64,000 nucleotides of DNA from Rubripirellula amarantea (lineage in GTDB: Bacteria; Planctomycetota; Planctomycetia; Pirellulales; Pirellulaceae). A program made the position numbers and the translations under genes. A model generated the notes under the pieces. The model worked only from the letters and a program-made list of their open reading frames with translations. It did no database searches and was not told the origin of the DNA. Positions 1 to 9,022 of this stretch are shown in pieces; the first letter of the stretch is position 1; each line of letters starts with the position of its first letter. The stretch is taken from contig NZ_SJPI01000003.1 in the NCBI RefSeq assembly GCF_007859865.1, positions 682,001-746,000 of the forward strand, given 5' to 3'.

Positions 1-279
1 AGGCCATTGCAAACGGTTACTTTGATATTTATCCCGAAGGCACTACGCCGTAGTGGCTTTGACGATTGATTTACCGCTAAGCCTCGTTTTCGCCGTTGGA
101 ACTATCCTCGGTCCTTGGTGCCATCCGCTTCGGCGAAGTGGAAAATCTTGCCCTTGGCGCGCGCACCTTCTCGTTAGCAGAGTAATTTCTCTAGGATAAA
201 CGGTTGAGTGCCAGGCAATGGCAGGTTTCGCTGAGAGTCGGTGTCGCAAACATCTTCCGGTGTGCAATTTCGGCGTACA

Positions 280-663
280 ATGTCACGAACAAGAACTATC
301 ATCGGAGCGGTGGTCTTGCTACTGCTTGGCACGACTGCGTATCAGGCAATTCAACGAAGTGCAAGTTCTATCCGACTTACCTTTGCCGTAGAACAGTGTC
401 AAATTTTTGCCGAAATGGTCGACAAGGCTGCGGCAGCTTTGAGTGACCATCCACCGGACGCAAAGGAAGCAGATCAGTGTCTTGAGTACGCTCACAACTA
501 TTATCCGTCCGGCACGAAGCAAGTCCACGGTTCCCAGCTTGACGCAATGGTCGAAAGTTCCCGTCACGCGTCTGAGCAGCGCATCATCGAAAAGTTGAAA
601 GCAACGACGGGTTCCGATCTTGGTAGTGATGCTGCTACGTGGATCGAACACTTTACGAAGTAG
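280..663 (+). CDS. Small membrane-anchored hypothetical protein
   Basis: I do not recognise this 127-residue protein. It has a basic N-terminus, one hydrophobic segment at about residues 7-22 (IIGAVVLLLLGTTAY) and a mostly helical soluble tail ending in WIEHFTK, so it is probably anchored in the inner membrane by its N-terminus. I chose the ATG at 280. The frame is also open from a GTG at 241, but that would put extra polar residues before the membrane segment. It stands alone, 144 bases before a dehydrogenase on the same strand. No catalytic motif is visible. Confidence 0.6.
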   Translation: MSRTRTIIGAVVLLLLGTTAYQAIQRSASSIRLTFAVEQCQIFAEMVDKAAAALSDHPPDAKEADQCLEYAHNYYPSGTKQVHGSQLDAMVESSRHASEQRIIEKLKATTGSDLGSDAATWIEHFTK

Positions 664-807
664 CCAAACGCGTTTTAAGAACTTCACACTCACCGTTTCG
701 CGGCTAGGCGACAGGCTTTGCTGTCGATAAATTTGGTGTTGAATTTCGTTACCTTTGGTGGGTAACGACGATGCAAAAATTTTCCGTTTGCGGTTTCAAC
801 TTCGCCT

Positions 808-1563
808 ATGGAACCTATCCCAACCTACATTGTGACGGGTGCGACCCGCGGGATCGGCCGCGCTGTCGCTATTACGCTGGCAGCCCGGGGATTCAACGTT
901 GTCGCCGTGGGCAGGTCGAAAGACTTGCTCGAATCGTTAGCCGAAACGTGTGGAAGCTTCATAACGACCGTCAATGCTGACCTCGCCACAAACGATGGCA
1001 TCGAGAAACTTGCCGCAAGCGTTGCATCGAAATCCGACATCGATGGCATCGTCCATGCTGCAGGATCGCTGGTTCCGCTCGAACCGTTCGACAAAATTGA
1101 CTCGAATGAGTTGGCTGAACATTTCCGTATCCACGTTGGCGTGCCGATTGCGATCTTCAAATCTTTAAAACGCAACCACGTTATCGAACGGATGTTGTTC
1201 ATCGACAGTTATTCAGCATCGACCGCTCGTTTCGGGTGGGGCGCCTATTCAGTCGTCAAAGCTGCTGCGCAAATGTCGGCTCGCTGTGCCGCGCAGGAGT
1301 TGTCGGAAACTCGAACGATCAGGGCGTATCCCGGTGCCGTCAATACACAGATTGTTGAAGCCGTGCTTGCGTCCGATACCGAAACGGCAGCCACTTTTTC
1401 GAGCATGCTTGAAAGGGGGGAGTTCGCGGAACCTGAGGAAGTTGCCCGATTTCTTGTTGCTTTGCTCGTCGATGTGCCCGACGAGCTTCTTTGTTCTCGA
1501 GATGCGTTTGACTACAACAATTCGGCAGACCGCGCGGATGCGTATTCGCATCTCCGAGATTAG
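808..1563 (+). CDS. Short-chain dehydrogenase/reductase (SDR)
   Basis: This 251-residue protein is a classical SDR, an NAD(P)-dependent oxidoreductase of the cytoplasm. The cofactor motif TGATRGIG is at residues 10-17, HAAG at 83-86, and the catalytic Tyr147 and Lys151 lie in AYSVVK, with serines at 134-136 as the third member. Length is normal for the family. The C-terminal part (LVDVPDELLCSRDAFDYNN) resembles sepiapterin-reductase-like SDRs, but the substrate cannot be read from the sequence. The Arg at residue 14, in the glycine-rich loop, is compatible with NADPH. The next gene on the same strand, a phosphatase, starts 110 bases downstream behind a tandem repeat. Confidence 0.9.
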   Translation: MEPIPTYIVTGATRGIGRAVAITLAARGFNVVAVGRSKDLLESLAETCGSFITTVNADLATNDGIEKLAASVASKSDIDGIVHAAGSLVPLEPFDKIDSNELAEHFRIHVGVPIAIFKSLKRNHVIERMLFIDSYSASTARFGWGAYSVVKAAAQMSARCAAQELSETRTIRAYPGAVNTQIVEAVLASDTETAATFSSMLERGEFAEPEEVARFLVALLVDVPDELLCSRDAFDYNNSADRADAYSHLRD

Positions 1564-1588
1564 CTTTGGTACTCGTTCTTGTTTCGCT

Positions 1589-1639
1589 GCGGTGTTGATG
1601 ATGTTGCAGTGTTGATGGCGTCGCGGTGTTGATGATGTC
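1589..1639 (+). repeat. 17-bp tandem repeat, three copies
   Basis: Three head-to-tail copies of a 17-bp unit (gcggtgttgatgatgtt and variants) occupy 1589-1605, 1606-1622 and 1623-1639. Copies differ at 1-4 positions. The array ends 34 bases before the phosphatase start codon. A 17-bp unit shifts frame at each copy, so it is not a coding repeat. Confidence 0.85.
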
Positions 1640-1673
1640 GTTAAAACTTTCCTTGGGCCGCGGGAGATGAACG

Positions 1674-2108
1674 GTGCACGAACTTCACCCTGACCTACTT
1701 TGGCTCGGCGGGTCACTCGATCTGCAAGATTTTCGTTCTTTGTTTGATGTGGGCATCAACGCCGTGATGGATATTGCTTTCGAAGAACCGCCCGCTCGGC
1801 TTCCGCGGCAATTGCTTTACTTGCGATTCCCACTTAACGACGGCGGGGGCAATGATTCGACAACGCTTCGCTTCGCGGTTCAATCGCTTGTTGACCTTCT
1901 TCACACCGGCACCCGCACTATCGTTGCGTGTTCCGCAGGCATGTCACGCTCGCCAACGATCGCCGCGTATGCTCTTGCATGCTATCTAGACATCACACCA
2001 GCAATGGCGATCCAGCGCATCGCTACAATCAAGGCATTGGAAATCAAGAGCCAATTATGGTCTGATTTGGCTGATGTCTATCCAAGTGTACGGCGGCCAA
2101 CGTGGTAG
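1674..2108 (+). CDS. Dual-specificity protein phosphatase
   Basis: This 144-residue protein carries the cysteine phosphatase signature C-x5-R as CSAGMSR (Cys86, Arg92), followed by SPTIAAYA as in dual-specificity phosphatases. Asp56 in PLND is the likely general acid. It should remove phosphate from Ser/Thr/Tyr residues or another phosphomonoester in the cytoplasm. The start is a GTG at 1674 with GGGAG seven bases upstream; no in-frame ATG fits better. It is a minimal single-domain enzyme with no membrane segment. The physiological substrate is unknown. Planctomycetes have many Ser/Thr kinases, so a protein substrate is plausible, but that is inference. Confidence 0.88.
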   Translation: MHELHPDLLWLGGSLDLQDFRSLFDVGINAVMDIAFEEPPARLPRQLLYLRFPLNDGGGNDSTTLRFAVQSLVDLLHTGTRTIVACSAGMSRSPTIAAYALACYLDITPAMAIQRIATIKALEIKSQLWSDLADVYPSVRRPTW

Positions 2109-2320
2109 TCACAAACAATCACGCCAGTCGTACAAGAGTCAGATGGCACTCAGGCACCTAGCGATCGCGGTGTGTGATGCTGACGTTCATTTCACACGTG
2201 GCAAATGGCAATGTGCAAAACCGACATGACGTGAATCGCTAACAGGACGTCGATACGAAGAACGAACTGAATCTCGGTCAAAGAGATTAGCCGTCAATAA
2301 CCTTAGCCAATGAATTTCAA

Positions 2321-3403
2321 ATGAAACCACTCACACAGCTTACGTTGACCATAGCGCTCATTTTGCCGGCGTGGGTGCACGCTGATACCCCAGGACTCCC
2401 TCGAAGCACACCGGAAGCTCAAGGTGTTTCCTCGGCCGGGATTCGCGATTTCATCGAGACTGCTGATCGTGAAGTCGATTCGATGCACAGCTTCATGTTA
2501 GTTCGTCACGGATATGTGGTGGCCGAGGCTTGGTGGGAGCCAGAGTCAGCCGAGAAGCCTCACGTCCTTTGGTCATTAAGCAAGAGCTTCACGTCAACTG
2601 CTGTGGGATTAGCGGTTGCGGACGGCAAGTTGAGTGTCGACGACCATGTCCTGAAGTTCTTTCCTGACGATGCACCCGCAGAACCATCCGAAAACTTAAA
2701 GGCAATGCGAGTTCGCGATTTGCTAACCATGAATGCTGGGCACGAGGACGAAGTACAATGGCTCGAAGCCGAGGATTGGGCCAAAGCGTTCTTGTCGCAT
2801 CGGGTACCTCATAAACCCGGAACTCATTTTCGCTACAACACGCCGGCGACCTACATGTTGTCCGCAATTGTCCAGAAAGTGACCGGCGAAACAGTCCTGG
2901 AATACCTAAAGCCGCGATTGTTTGAGCCTCTTGGAATTGTGAATCCAAGATGGGACACCAGTCCGCAGGGTATCTCAATCGGCGGCTATGGTTTGTATCT
3001 TCGAACCGAAGACATCGCCAAATTTGGTCAACTGTATCTTCAAAAAGGCCAATGGAATGGCAAGCAACTACTGCCCGAATCTTGGGTCGAACAAGCCACT
3101 TCGAAACAAGTTTCCAATGGCAGCGATCCGGCGAGCGATTGGAACCAGGGATACGGTTTTCAGTTTTGGCGGTGTCGCCATGGGGCCTATCGTGGCGACG
3201 GAAAAGACGGGCAGTTCTGCATTGTTCTACCCGAGCAGGATGCCGTGATTGCCATCACCGCCAATACGAAAAATATGCAGGCGGAACTGAACATCGTCTG
3301 GAACAAACTGTTGCCGGCGTTTAGTGATGAACCCCTGGAAACAAAACCTGGTGAGCATTCGCAGTTGCAGGCAACAATATCTGCACTCAAAGCGTCGCGG
3401 TAG
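2321..3403 (+). CDS. Secreted serine hydrolase, beta-lactamase/esterase (class C) family
   Basis: This 360-residue protein begins with a signal peptide (hydrophobic LTIALILPAW, likely cleavage after WVHA) and is followed by a class C beta-lactamase-like fold. The nucleophile motif SxxK is Ser85-Leu-Ser-Lys88 (WSLSKSF). Tyr172-Asn173 (FRYNTPATYM) is the second motif, and GDGKDGQ near the C-terminus replaces the HTG/KTG box. These enzymes act as esterases, DD-peptidases or aminohydrolases in the periplasm, and true beta-lactamase activity is uncommon in this subgroup. It is a single gene with 212 bases of unremarkable sequence upstream. The substrate is unknown. Confidence 0.88.
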   Translation: MKPLTQLTLTIALILPAWVHADTPGLPRSTPEAQGVSSAGIRDFIETADREVDSMHSFMLVRHGYVVAEAWWEPESAEKPHVLWSLSKSFTSTAVGLAVADGKLSVDDHVLKFFPDDAPAEPSENLKAMRVRDLLTMNAGHEDEVQWLEAEDWAKAFLSHRVPHKPGTHFRYNTPATYMLSAIVQKVTGETVLEYLKPRLFEPLGIVNPRWDTSPQGISIGGYGLYLRTEDIAKFGQLYLQKGQWNGKQLLPESWVEQATSKQVSNGSDPASDWNQGYGFQFWRCRHGAYRGDGKDGQFCIVLPEQDAVIAITANTKNMQAELNIVWNKLLPAFSDEPLETKPGEHSQLQATISALKASR

Positions 3404-3445
3404 ATCGACTGATTGATGATTCTCGATAGCCCTGATTCGCAAACC

Positions 3446-4126
3446 CTATCGACCACGCAGCGAAAAGTGGTCGTAGTGAACTTCTCGGTCGGCGGTCGTG
3501 ATGTTCATGTTGGACTTGGTGGAATGAGCAATTCCTTCGGACTGAAGGCGGCCGGCTTCTTTCCCGTCGATCAAGACTTGCATAACGTCTCCTTCGATGC
3601 GGATGACAAGATCATGCCAAGCTTCGGGATCGAGTTTTATCGGATTACGTGAAGTGACATTCTTCAGCATCGCTTTGGTTGCGGCATCGAGTTCCTGCCC
3701 TGCTTTTCGTTTGTCGCGAATGTCTTTACGGAAAAAACCACCTTTCCCGTCGTACAACGTCACTGAATGGGGATGAATGGCCACATGGCAAATATGCCCA
3801 GCGTGCGATCCTTTGTAGTCGAGATCGCGGACCATCACGGAAAAGCTAGGAGAGCCGTGAAACTGAAAAGAGACTGAAATTTGAATATCAGCTTGAGGGT
3901 CAAATTCGATAGTGTTGACGGAAGGGTGATCGGCATCTTGAGGCGTGATTCCGACCAGGACTCCATCCCGCACCTCGGATTCACTCTTCCAGCTTCCCCA
4001 ACGTTTGTTGAGCACAGATCCAGTGAATTCGTCTTCGTAAATGACCGTGTTAAAATCACCGGCTTCAACCGACGGTAGAGCGACTGTCAAAACCAGGATC
4101 AGGGCAGCATACGCGATTTGTTTCAT
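3446..4126 (-). CDS. Secreted concanavalin-like (LamG/DUF1080-like) protein
   Basis: This 226-residue protein has a signal peptide (KQIAYAALILVLTVALPSVEA) followed by a beta-rich domain with EDEFTGS near the start, DPEAWHDLVIRIEGD and VLIDGKEAGR. This pattern matches the concanavalin-like sandwich fold seen in the many planctomycete proteins related to DUF1080 (3-keto-disaccharide hydrolase-like). A sugar-binding or sugar-cleaving role in the periplasm is likely but not shown. The start at 4126 was chosen because the frame upstream codes for a Pro-rich stretch that would precede the signal peptide. It converges on the serine hydrolase gene, with 42 bases between the stops. Confidence 0.75.
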   Translation of the reverse strand: MKQIAYAALILVLTVALPSVEAGDFNTVIYEDEFTGSVLNKRWGSWKSESEVRDGVLVGITPQDADHPSVNTIEFDPQADIQISVSFQFHGSPSFSVMVRDLDYKGSHAGHICHVAIHPHSVTLYDGKGGFFRKDIRDKRKAGQELDAATKAMLKNVTSRNPIKLDPEAWHDLVIRIEGDVMQVLIDGKEAGRLQSEGIAHSTKSNMNITTADREVHYDHFSLRGR

Positions 4127-4984
4127 CTTCAGTTTGTCCAAAGGGGGTGGGTTAGAAAGTGGCGGGTGATAGTTGGCGGGGTAGATCACTTGTTCGCAAT
4201 CTAGTGGGAAGTTTTTAGTCTAATTCACGCATACCGCGAAGCACCACTGCATTGCAGGCGAACCATTGAATTGCTGGCGAACCATTGAATTGCTGGCGAT
4301 CCATCGAATTGCTGGCGATCCGGGGTGCTCACGCGCGAGCCTGGTTGTACGCAAGCAATCTGAGTTGTTTGCTCGCGTTGCCACGGGAAAGGGACCAGTT
4401 GTGAACTAAGAACCTCCATTCACAGCTCTCGCAACCAATGATCCTCGAGACATCGGCCTGGCGGTTGACATGATGCAGCCTAGATCTTCGTTTGACTTGT
4501 CGCACATGCATACTGTGATGCCAAAGGCGTCGGGTCACACCCTGAGTCTCATTTGGGCAACCGCGAAGACCGGTTTGATCAGACGTTGATTTCCCGACAC
4601 GTCAGAGGCTGCGTGAGGGAAGGTATGAATAAGAAACAGCACAAGCAAATTGATGGCACAGAAAACAGTAGTGCATCGCGCATTGAGATGGCGAAAACAG
4701 CGTGGTCGAGGGCAAACAGAAAATCCTCGCGAAACGTTCCGTGCCAAAAATGCGACTTTGGACTGCGGACCATCGAGGCCTGGCGGGACCGGGTCTGGGC
4801 AAATCGTTTGGCGTAAAGCGATTTTGCGTATCAATCTTCAATCCAACGTGATAACCGCCGATGAATGGACCGACATTTGCGGTCCCGAACAATGTTTCTA
4901 GCCAAACGAGTTATCCAGGCGGCGTCAACAACGATCTCTTCCTTTCCAATCCACAACACTCCACGAATCCCTGCACAAGATGGC
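4127..4984. other. Long intergenic region with a tandem repeat
   Basis: These 858 bases lie between the divergent concanavalin-like and ene-reductase genes. They hold a 19-bp tandem repeat at 4264-4320 and presumably both promoters. I see no convincing gene. One small plus-strand frame at 4625-4816 has a good ribosome-binding sequence (gagggaagg) but nothing recognisable in its product. Confidence 0.6.
4250..4320 (+). repeat. 19-bp tandem repeat, three full copies plus a partial
   Basis: The unit cattgaattgctggcgaac occurs at 4264-4282, 4283-4301 and 4302-4320 with one to two changes, preceded by a shortened copy at 4250-4263. The array lies about 125 bases upstream of the start of the minus-strand gene at 4126. 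Confidence 0.9.
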
Positions 4985-6079
4985 ATGAGTACACTCAAAC
5001 TTCTCTCACCTGTAACAATTGGTGACTTAACTCTTCGTAACCGTATCGCCATGGCGCCAATGACGCGGGCAAGGGCAGGGGAAGACCGAATTCCTAACGA
5101 AGTGATGGCGGTCTATTACGTTCAACGCGCCGCCGCTGGCCTTATTATTTCGGAAGCGACGACGGTTTCTCCCCAAGCGAATGGTTGGAATGAATCGCCG
5201 GGGATTTACACCGACGAGATGGAAAACGGGTGGACGCAAATTACCGACGCCGTCCATGAACAAGGTGGTACGATCTTCATGCAGTTGTGGCACTGTGGTC
5301 GCGCATCCCACTCTAGCTTTCACAATGGCGATCGCGCCGTTGCCCCTTCGGCGATCGCGATTGAGGGAGAATACATTCACACTCCCAAAGGTAAGGAACC
5401 GACCGAGACGCCACGTGCGCTCGAAACGCATGAATTGCCAGGGGTCGTCCGAGACTATCAGGTGGCTGCCGAACGAGCTAAAAACGCCGGGTTTGATGGC
5501 ATCGAAATTCATTCGGCCAATGGCTACCTACTCGACACGTTCCTGCAATCTAAGACCAATCACCGTAACGATGCTTACGGTGGCAGCATCGAAAACCGGT
5601 ACCGTTTGTTGGACGAAGTCGTGCAAGCGGTGATTAGCGTATGGCCTTCCAACCGTGTTGGAGTGCGGTTGTCGCCAAACGGCAACTTCAATGACATGGG
5701 GTCACCCGACTATCGTGACCAGTTCAGTTATGTGGCTGATCAACTTAACGCGTTTGACCTTGCTTATTTGCACGTGATGGATGGTCTTGGCTTTGGCTTT
5801 CATGAACTGGGAGCCCCTATGACGCTCGCAGACTTCCGTGACATCTTCAAAGGACCACTAATCGGAAACTGCGGATACACTCAGCAGTCAGCCGGAGAGG
5901 CGGTCACTGCTGGCGATGCCGACATGATCGCATTTGGACGCCCGTTCATTAGCAATCCCGACTTGGTCAAACGATTCGCAGAGGGCTTGCCATTGAATGA
6001 CGATGCCGAGATGTCCGATTGGTACAGCCCATCGGGGGCCAAGGGCTACACGGATTTCCCGACCGTTGATGACGAGTAA
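4985..6079 (+). CDS. nemA: Old Yellow Enzyme family ene-reductase (N-ethylmaleimide reductase-like)
   Basis: This 364-residue FMN enzyme reduces activated C=C bonds of electrophiles such as enones and nitro compounds using NAD(P)H. Family landmarks are APMTR (23-28), QLWHCGRASH (100-109), the substrate-anchoring pair His176 and Asn179 with proton donor Tyr181 in EIHSANGYL, the FMN-binding VRLSPNG around Arg228, and FGRPFISNPDL near the C-terminus. Length fits the classical NemA/OYE group. I placed the start at 4985 (MSTLKLLSP); upstream in-frame codons read as noise. An aldehyde reductase follows on the same strand 125 bases downstream, so the two may form a detoxification pair, though they need not be one transcript. 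Confidence 0.93.
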   Translation: MSTLKLLSPVTIGDLTLRNRIAMAPMTRARAGEDRIPNEVMAVYYVQRAAAGLIISEATTVSPQANGWNESPGIYTDEMENGWTQITDAVHEQGGTIFMQLWHCGRASHSSFHNGDRAVAPSAIAIEGEYIHTPKGKEPTETPRALETHELPGVVRDYQVAAERAKNAGFDGIEIHSANGYLLDTFLQSKTNHRNDAYGGSIENRYRLLDEVVQAVISVWPSNRVGVRLSPNGNFNDMGSPDYRDQFSYVADQLNAFDLAYLHVMDGLGFGFHELGAPMTLADFRDIFKGPLIGNCGYTQQSAGEAVTAGDADMIAFGRPFISNPDLVKRFAEGLPLNDDAEMSDWYSPSGAKGYTDFPTVDDE

Positions 6080-6204
6080 AATCATCACGGTGTGACGAGC
6101 GAACTTGGCGAGGTAGTAGCTTTGCCATGGAGAACTTTAGAAGCCAACTTTTTACTTCCAGGAATGCCTTCTCGGAATTCCACTCCTTCGGATATTGCAA
6201 GAAC

Positions 6205-7212
6205 ATGAGTTACCAAGCATGGGTGGCGACGGAAGCCGGAGCTCCATTCAAAAAACAATCGCTCGACCGAGAACCATTGGGGCCTGAAGAGGTCGAAGTC
6301 GCAGTAGAACATTGCGGTGTCTGCCATTCAGATTTATCGGTATGGCAAAACGAATGGGGAATTTCTCAATACCCGGCGGTGCTGGGACACGAAGTCGTGG
6401 GTCGGGTTACGGCGTTAGGTTCGCAGGCAAAAGGCTTAAGCGTTGGTCAGCGCGTGGGGATTGGCTGGAACAGCGGCAGTTGTATGCATTGCCGTCCTTG
6501 CATGTCGGGTGAGCAACACCTTTGCAGTGAAGCACAACCTACGATTGCCGGTCATTTTGGCGGCTTCGCCGACTCCGTGCGTGCCCATTGGGCGTGGACG
6601 ATTCCGCTTCCCGAAGGATTGAACTTTGGCGACGCGGGGCCGCTGCTATGCGGCGGAATCACCGTTTTCAATCCCATCGCCATGTTCGCGACTCCCAAGA
6701 GCCGCGTGGGAGTCATTGGGATTGGCGGACTCGGGCACATGGCGTTGAAGTTTGCTTCAGCGTACGGATGCGACGTGACGGCATTCACTTCAAGTGAATC
6801 CAAGTTCGACGAAGCACGCAGCTTTGGCGCCCAGCATGTCGTCGCAACTCGAGACAGCGAAGCGATCGGAAAGCTCGAAAAGACATTTGATCTATTGATT
6901 GTTACTGTCAACGTTCAGTTGGATTGGGATTCGTTGATCGCATCGCTCGCACCCAATGGTCGCATGCACTTGGTTGGGGCGGTACTGGAACCGATTCCAG
7001 TGTCCGTCTTTCCTTTGATCATGCGACAAGCCAGCGTGGGAGCCTCGCCAACGGGATCGCCCGTCGACATGTCCGATATGCTCGCGTTTGCAGCACGCCA
7101 CAACATCGCGCCTCAAACCGAGCACTTCCCCATGAGCCAGATTAACGAAGCGTTTGCCCACGTTTCGGACGGCAAAGCTCGTTATCGAGTTGTGCTCGAC
7201 GCGGACTTCTAA
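6205..7212 (+). CDS. ahr: Zinc-dependent NADPH aldehyde/alcohol dehydrogenase (Ahr/YjgB-like)
   Basis: This 335-residue medium-chain dehydrogenase has catalytic zinc ligands Cys40 (GVCHSD), His62 (GHE) and Cys149, and structural zinc cysteines 93, 96, 99 and 107 (GSCMHCRPCMSGEQHLC). The Rossmann motif GIGGLG is at 172-177. The sequence pattern fits the cinnamyl-alcohol-dehydrogenase-like group that includes the broad aldehyde reductase Ahr. It should reduce aldehydes to alcohols in the cytoplasm. I chose the ATG at 6205 (MSYQAWVATEAG) because family members begin there; the frame is open further upstream from 6127. It follows the ene-reductase gene and may act on related reactive carbonyls. 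Confidence 0.9.
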   Translation: MSYQAWVATEAGAPFKKQSLDREPLGPEEVEVAVEHCGVCHSDLSVWQNEWGISQYPAVLGHEVVGRVTALGSQAKGLSVGQRVGIGWNSGSCMHCRPCMSGEQHLCSEAQPTIAGHFGGFADSVRAHWAWTIPLPEGLNFGDAGPLLCGGITVFNPIAMFATPKSRVGVIGIGGLGHMALKFASAYGCDVTAFTSSESKFDEARSFGAQHVVATRDSEAIGKLEKTFDLLIVTVNVQLDWDSLIASLAPNGRMHLVGAVLEPIPVSVFPLIMRQASVGASPTGSPVDMSDMLAFAARHNIAPQTEHFPMSQINEAFAHVSDGKARYRVVLDADF

Positions 7213-7221
7213 TTTGCGGCT

Positions 7222-7836
7222 TTAAGATTTTGTTCTTTCTTCAAGACTAGCGATGAAGTGAAGAGAGCGTTCGAAAAACCAGTTCAGCGGTGGCAGGTAT
7301 AGCCCGAGTTGATTTCTCATTTCGGCAACTTGCAAACCAGATGCTTGGTAGAGCTGCGTCCATTGTTCGGGGGTTTGGTAGTTGCACGGGATTTCGACAC
7401 CGTGCCGCGTATTGCCAACGTTGTCCATCATCGAAAGCGTTTGATGAGCCGCAAATCCCTGTAGGTAGTGGTCTTTGATGATCACCTGTTTTTTCGAAAC
7501 ACGAGCGGCTTCTTTCAGCATGTCACCGGGGACGTCCGTGTGGTGAAGAACATCGACCATCAAGACAACGTCGACACCGTCCTTGGCGATGGGGATCGTC
7601 TTGCCATCAAACTCAACCACTTCGATCTTAGCGTCCGGCCGAACTAAGACATCGATGCCGCTAACCGAAAGATCAGGCCTTAGTTGCTGCAATCGCGCAG
7701 ACAACAACCCGTCACCGCACCCCACATCCAGCACGGAAGCATCTGGCACAATTAAATCCGCAAGATGCCGAGACAAAACCTCCACACGGCGTTGGTGGAT
7801 AAAACGTCCGTGATACCAAGCAATGGGACCGTTCAT
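7222..7836 (-). CDS. Class I SAM-dependent methyltransferase
   Basis: This protein of about 204 residues contains the SAM-binding motif VLDVGCGDG (35-43), an acidic second strand (IEVVEFDG) and VVLMVDVLHH as motif II, so it is a small-molecule or lipid-type methyltransferase; the substrate is unknown. The start is uncertain. I prefer the ATG at 7836 (MNGPIAWYHGRF), where family-like sequence begins. The frame remains open to 8007, but that extension contains a 14-bp direct duplication (7902-7915 and 7916-7929) of the kind found in non-coding spacers here. It is convergent with the aldehyde reductase (9 bases between stops). Confidence 0.82.
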   Translation of the reverse strand: MNGPIAWYHGRFIHQRRVEVLSRHLADLIVPDASVLDVGCGDGLLSARLQQLRPDLSVSGIDVLVRPDAKIEVVEFDGKTIPIAKDGVDVVLMVDVLHHTDVPGDMLKEAARVSKKQVIIKDHYLQGFAAHQTLSMMDNVGNTRHGVEIPCNYQTPEQWTQLYQASGLQVAEMRNQLGLYLPPLNWFFERSLHFIASLEERTKS

Positions 7837-7901
7837 GAAATCATCGATTGGTGGGAACTTAGTGAATTGGACGTCAGGGATAGGTTGAAGCCACCATTTC
7901 A

Positions 7902-7929
7902 AAGTTGCGGTTTCGAAGTTGCGGTTTCG
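7902..7929 (+). repeat. 14-bp direct duplication
   Basis: aagttgcggtttcg is repeated head to tail at 7902-7915 and 7916-7929, upstream of the preferred methyltransferase start on the minus strand. Confidence 0.85.
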
Positions 7930-8025
7930 AAAGCGACCGTGCACCGACAAGACGCGGTGTCCGATGCGACTGATGGCGAGGATGAGTATAGCCACGAAGC
8001 GACGCATAGGCAGGGAAGTCCCGAC

Positions 8026-8079
8026 AGCAAGTTCAGGCAGCGAGTTCAGGCAGGGGACCTCAGGCAGCGTGTTTCAAGC
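8026..8079 (+). repeat. 13-14-bp degenerate tandem repeat, four copies
   Basis: Units of the form agcragttcaggc lie at 8026-8038, 8039-8051, 8052-8065 and 8066-8079, the last two being more diverged. The array sits in the spacer between the divergent methyltransferase and SprT-like genes, about 70 bases before the latter. Confidence 0.75.
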
Positions 8080-8149
8080 AGCCGATGGTGCCTGGTCAAG
8101 CGATTCAATCGAGCTACCCTCAACCCTTAAAATTGTGCACAATGGTGGG

Positions 8150-9022
8150 ATGACCGCGTACAAGCGAACTAAACCGGCAACCTCTACGACATCTCGTGTG
8201 CGAGAGGTTCAGCGCGACTCGCGATTGAGCAGCGGGTCTTCGATACGCCCTCGAGATCCCTCTTTAATGAGCAGTCTTGCTGGTGAGGTTGCGTTGCGAA
8301 CGTTTCCCGCGGAAGTCATCGCTAAACACCAGCGTGAGATTCATGAGCAAACACTGATGCTCAGCCGTACGATCGATCGCCCCAACTTTTCGCGAGTGGG
8401 CCGCGATGATTTGTCACGCATGATCAAGATGTATGACGAGAGATTCTTCGATGGCAAGGTCTTGCCAGTGGTGATGGCCGAGGGGCTGCAGTTCGGATTG
8501 TCATCTCGCATGACGCGAATTGCCGGCAAGATGGTGACTCACTATCCCGCCGGATACGACGGACCTCGAAAATTTGAACTGACGCTTTCTACGTCGTTGC
8601 TTTTTCAAACCTTCGAAGATTCCGACCGACCGGTTGAAGTGACCGGTCGACTTTGTCGCGACCGCCTAGAAGCGATGCAGCGGGTGGCCGAACACGAGTT
8701 TGTGCATTTGATCGAGATGCTGATTTGGAACGACGGAAATTGCAGCGAGGCCAGGTTCCAATCGATTGCTCGCCGATACTTTGCTCACACCGACTACCGT
8801 CACGACCTAATCACACAACGGGAACGCGCCGCACGAAAGTTTAATATTCGTGTTGGCGATCGAGTCCGTTTTCCTCACGACGGCCAATACCTTATCGGTC
8901 GAGTGAACCGAATCACACGGCGAGCGACGATCCTGGTTCCTCATGAATCAGGGGAACCGTTCAGCGATGGACTTCGGTATCTAAGGTTCTACGTCCCTTT
9001 GGAAAAACTCAAGCGAGTTTAG
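8150..9022 (+). CDS. SprT-like zinc metalloprotease-fold protein
   Basis: This 290-residue protein has the zinc-binding HExxH motif as HEFVH (182-186) in AEHEFVHLIEMLIW, preceded by MYDERFFDGKVLP, which matches the YDxxFF block of SprT/Spartan-like proteins. A C-terminal segment (VGDRVRFPHDGQYLIGRVNRITRRATILVP) looks like a small SH3/KOW-type beta domain. SprT-like proteins are associated with DNA-protein crosslink repair in eukaryotes, but the bacterial role is poorly known. The ATG at 8150 was chosen because upstream in-frame sequence runs through tandem repeats. The first 60 residues are basic and low in complexity. The gene end overlaps the convergent transporter gene by 4 bases. Confidence 0.82.
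   Translation: MTAYKRTKPATSTTSRVREVQRDSRLSSGSSIRPRDPSLMSSLAGEVALRTFPAEVIAKHQREIHEQTLMLSRTIDRPNFSRVGRDDLSRMIKMYDERFFDGKVLPVVMAEGLQFGLSSRMTRIAGKMVTHYPAGYDGPRKFELTLSTSLLFQTFEDSDRPVEVTGRLCRDRLEAMQRVAEHEFVHLIEMLIWNDGNCSEARFQSIARRYFAHTDYRHDLITQRERAARKFNIRVGDRVRFPHDGQYLIGRVNRITRRATILVPHESGEPFSDGLRYLRFYVPLEKLKRV

Noticed and set aside
3-53. Possible C-terminal tail of a gene entering from the left (16 codons to a TAG)
   Set aside because: Too short to recognise or to distinguish from chance.
4625-4816. 63-residue plus-strand frame with a good ribosome-binding sequence
   Set aside because: No recognisable product, and it lies in an otherwise non-coding spacer; could be real but unsupported.
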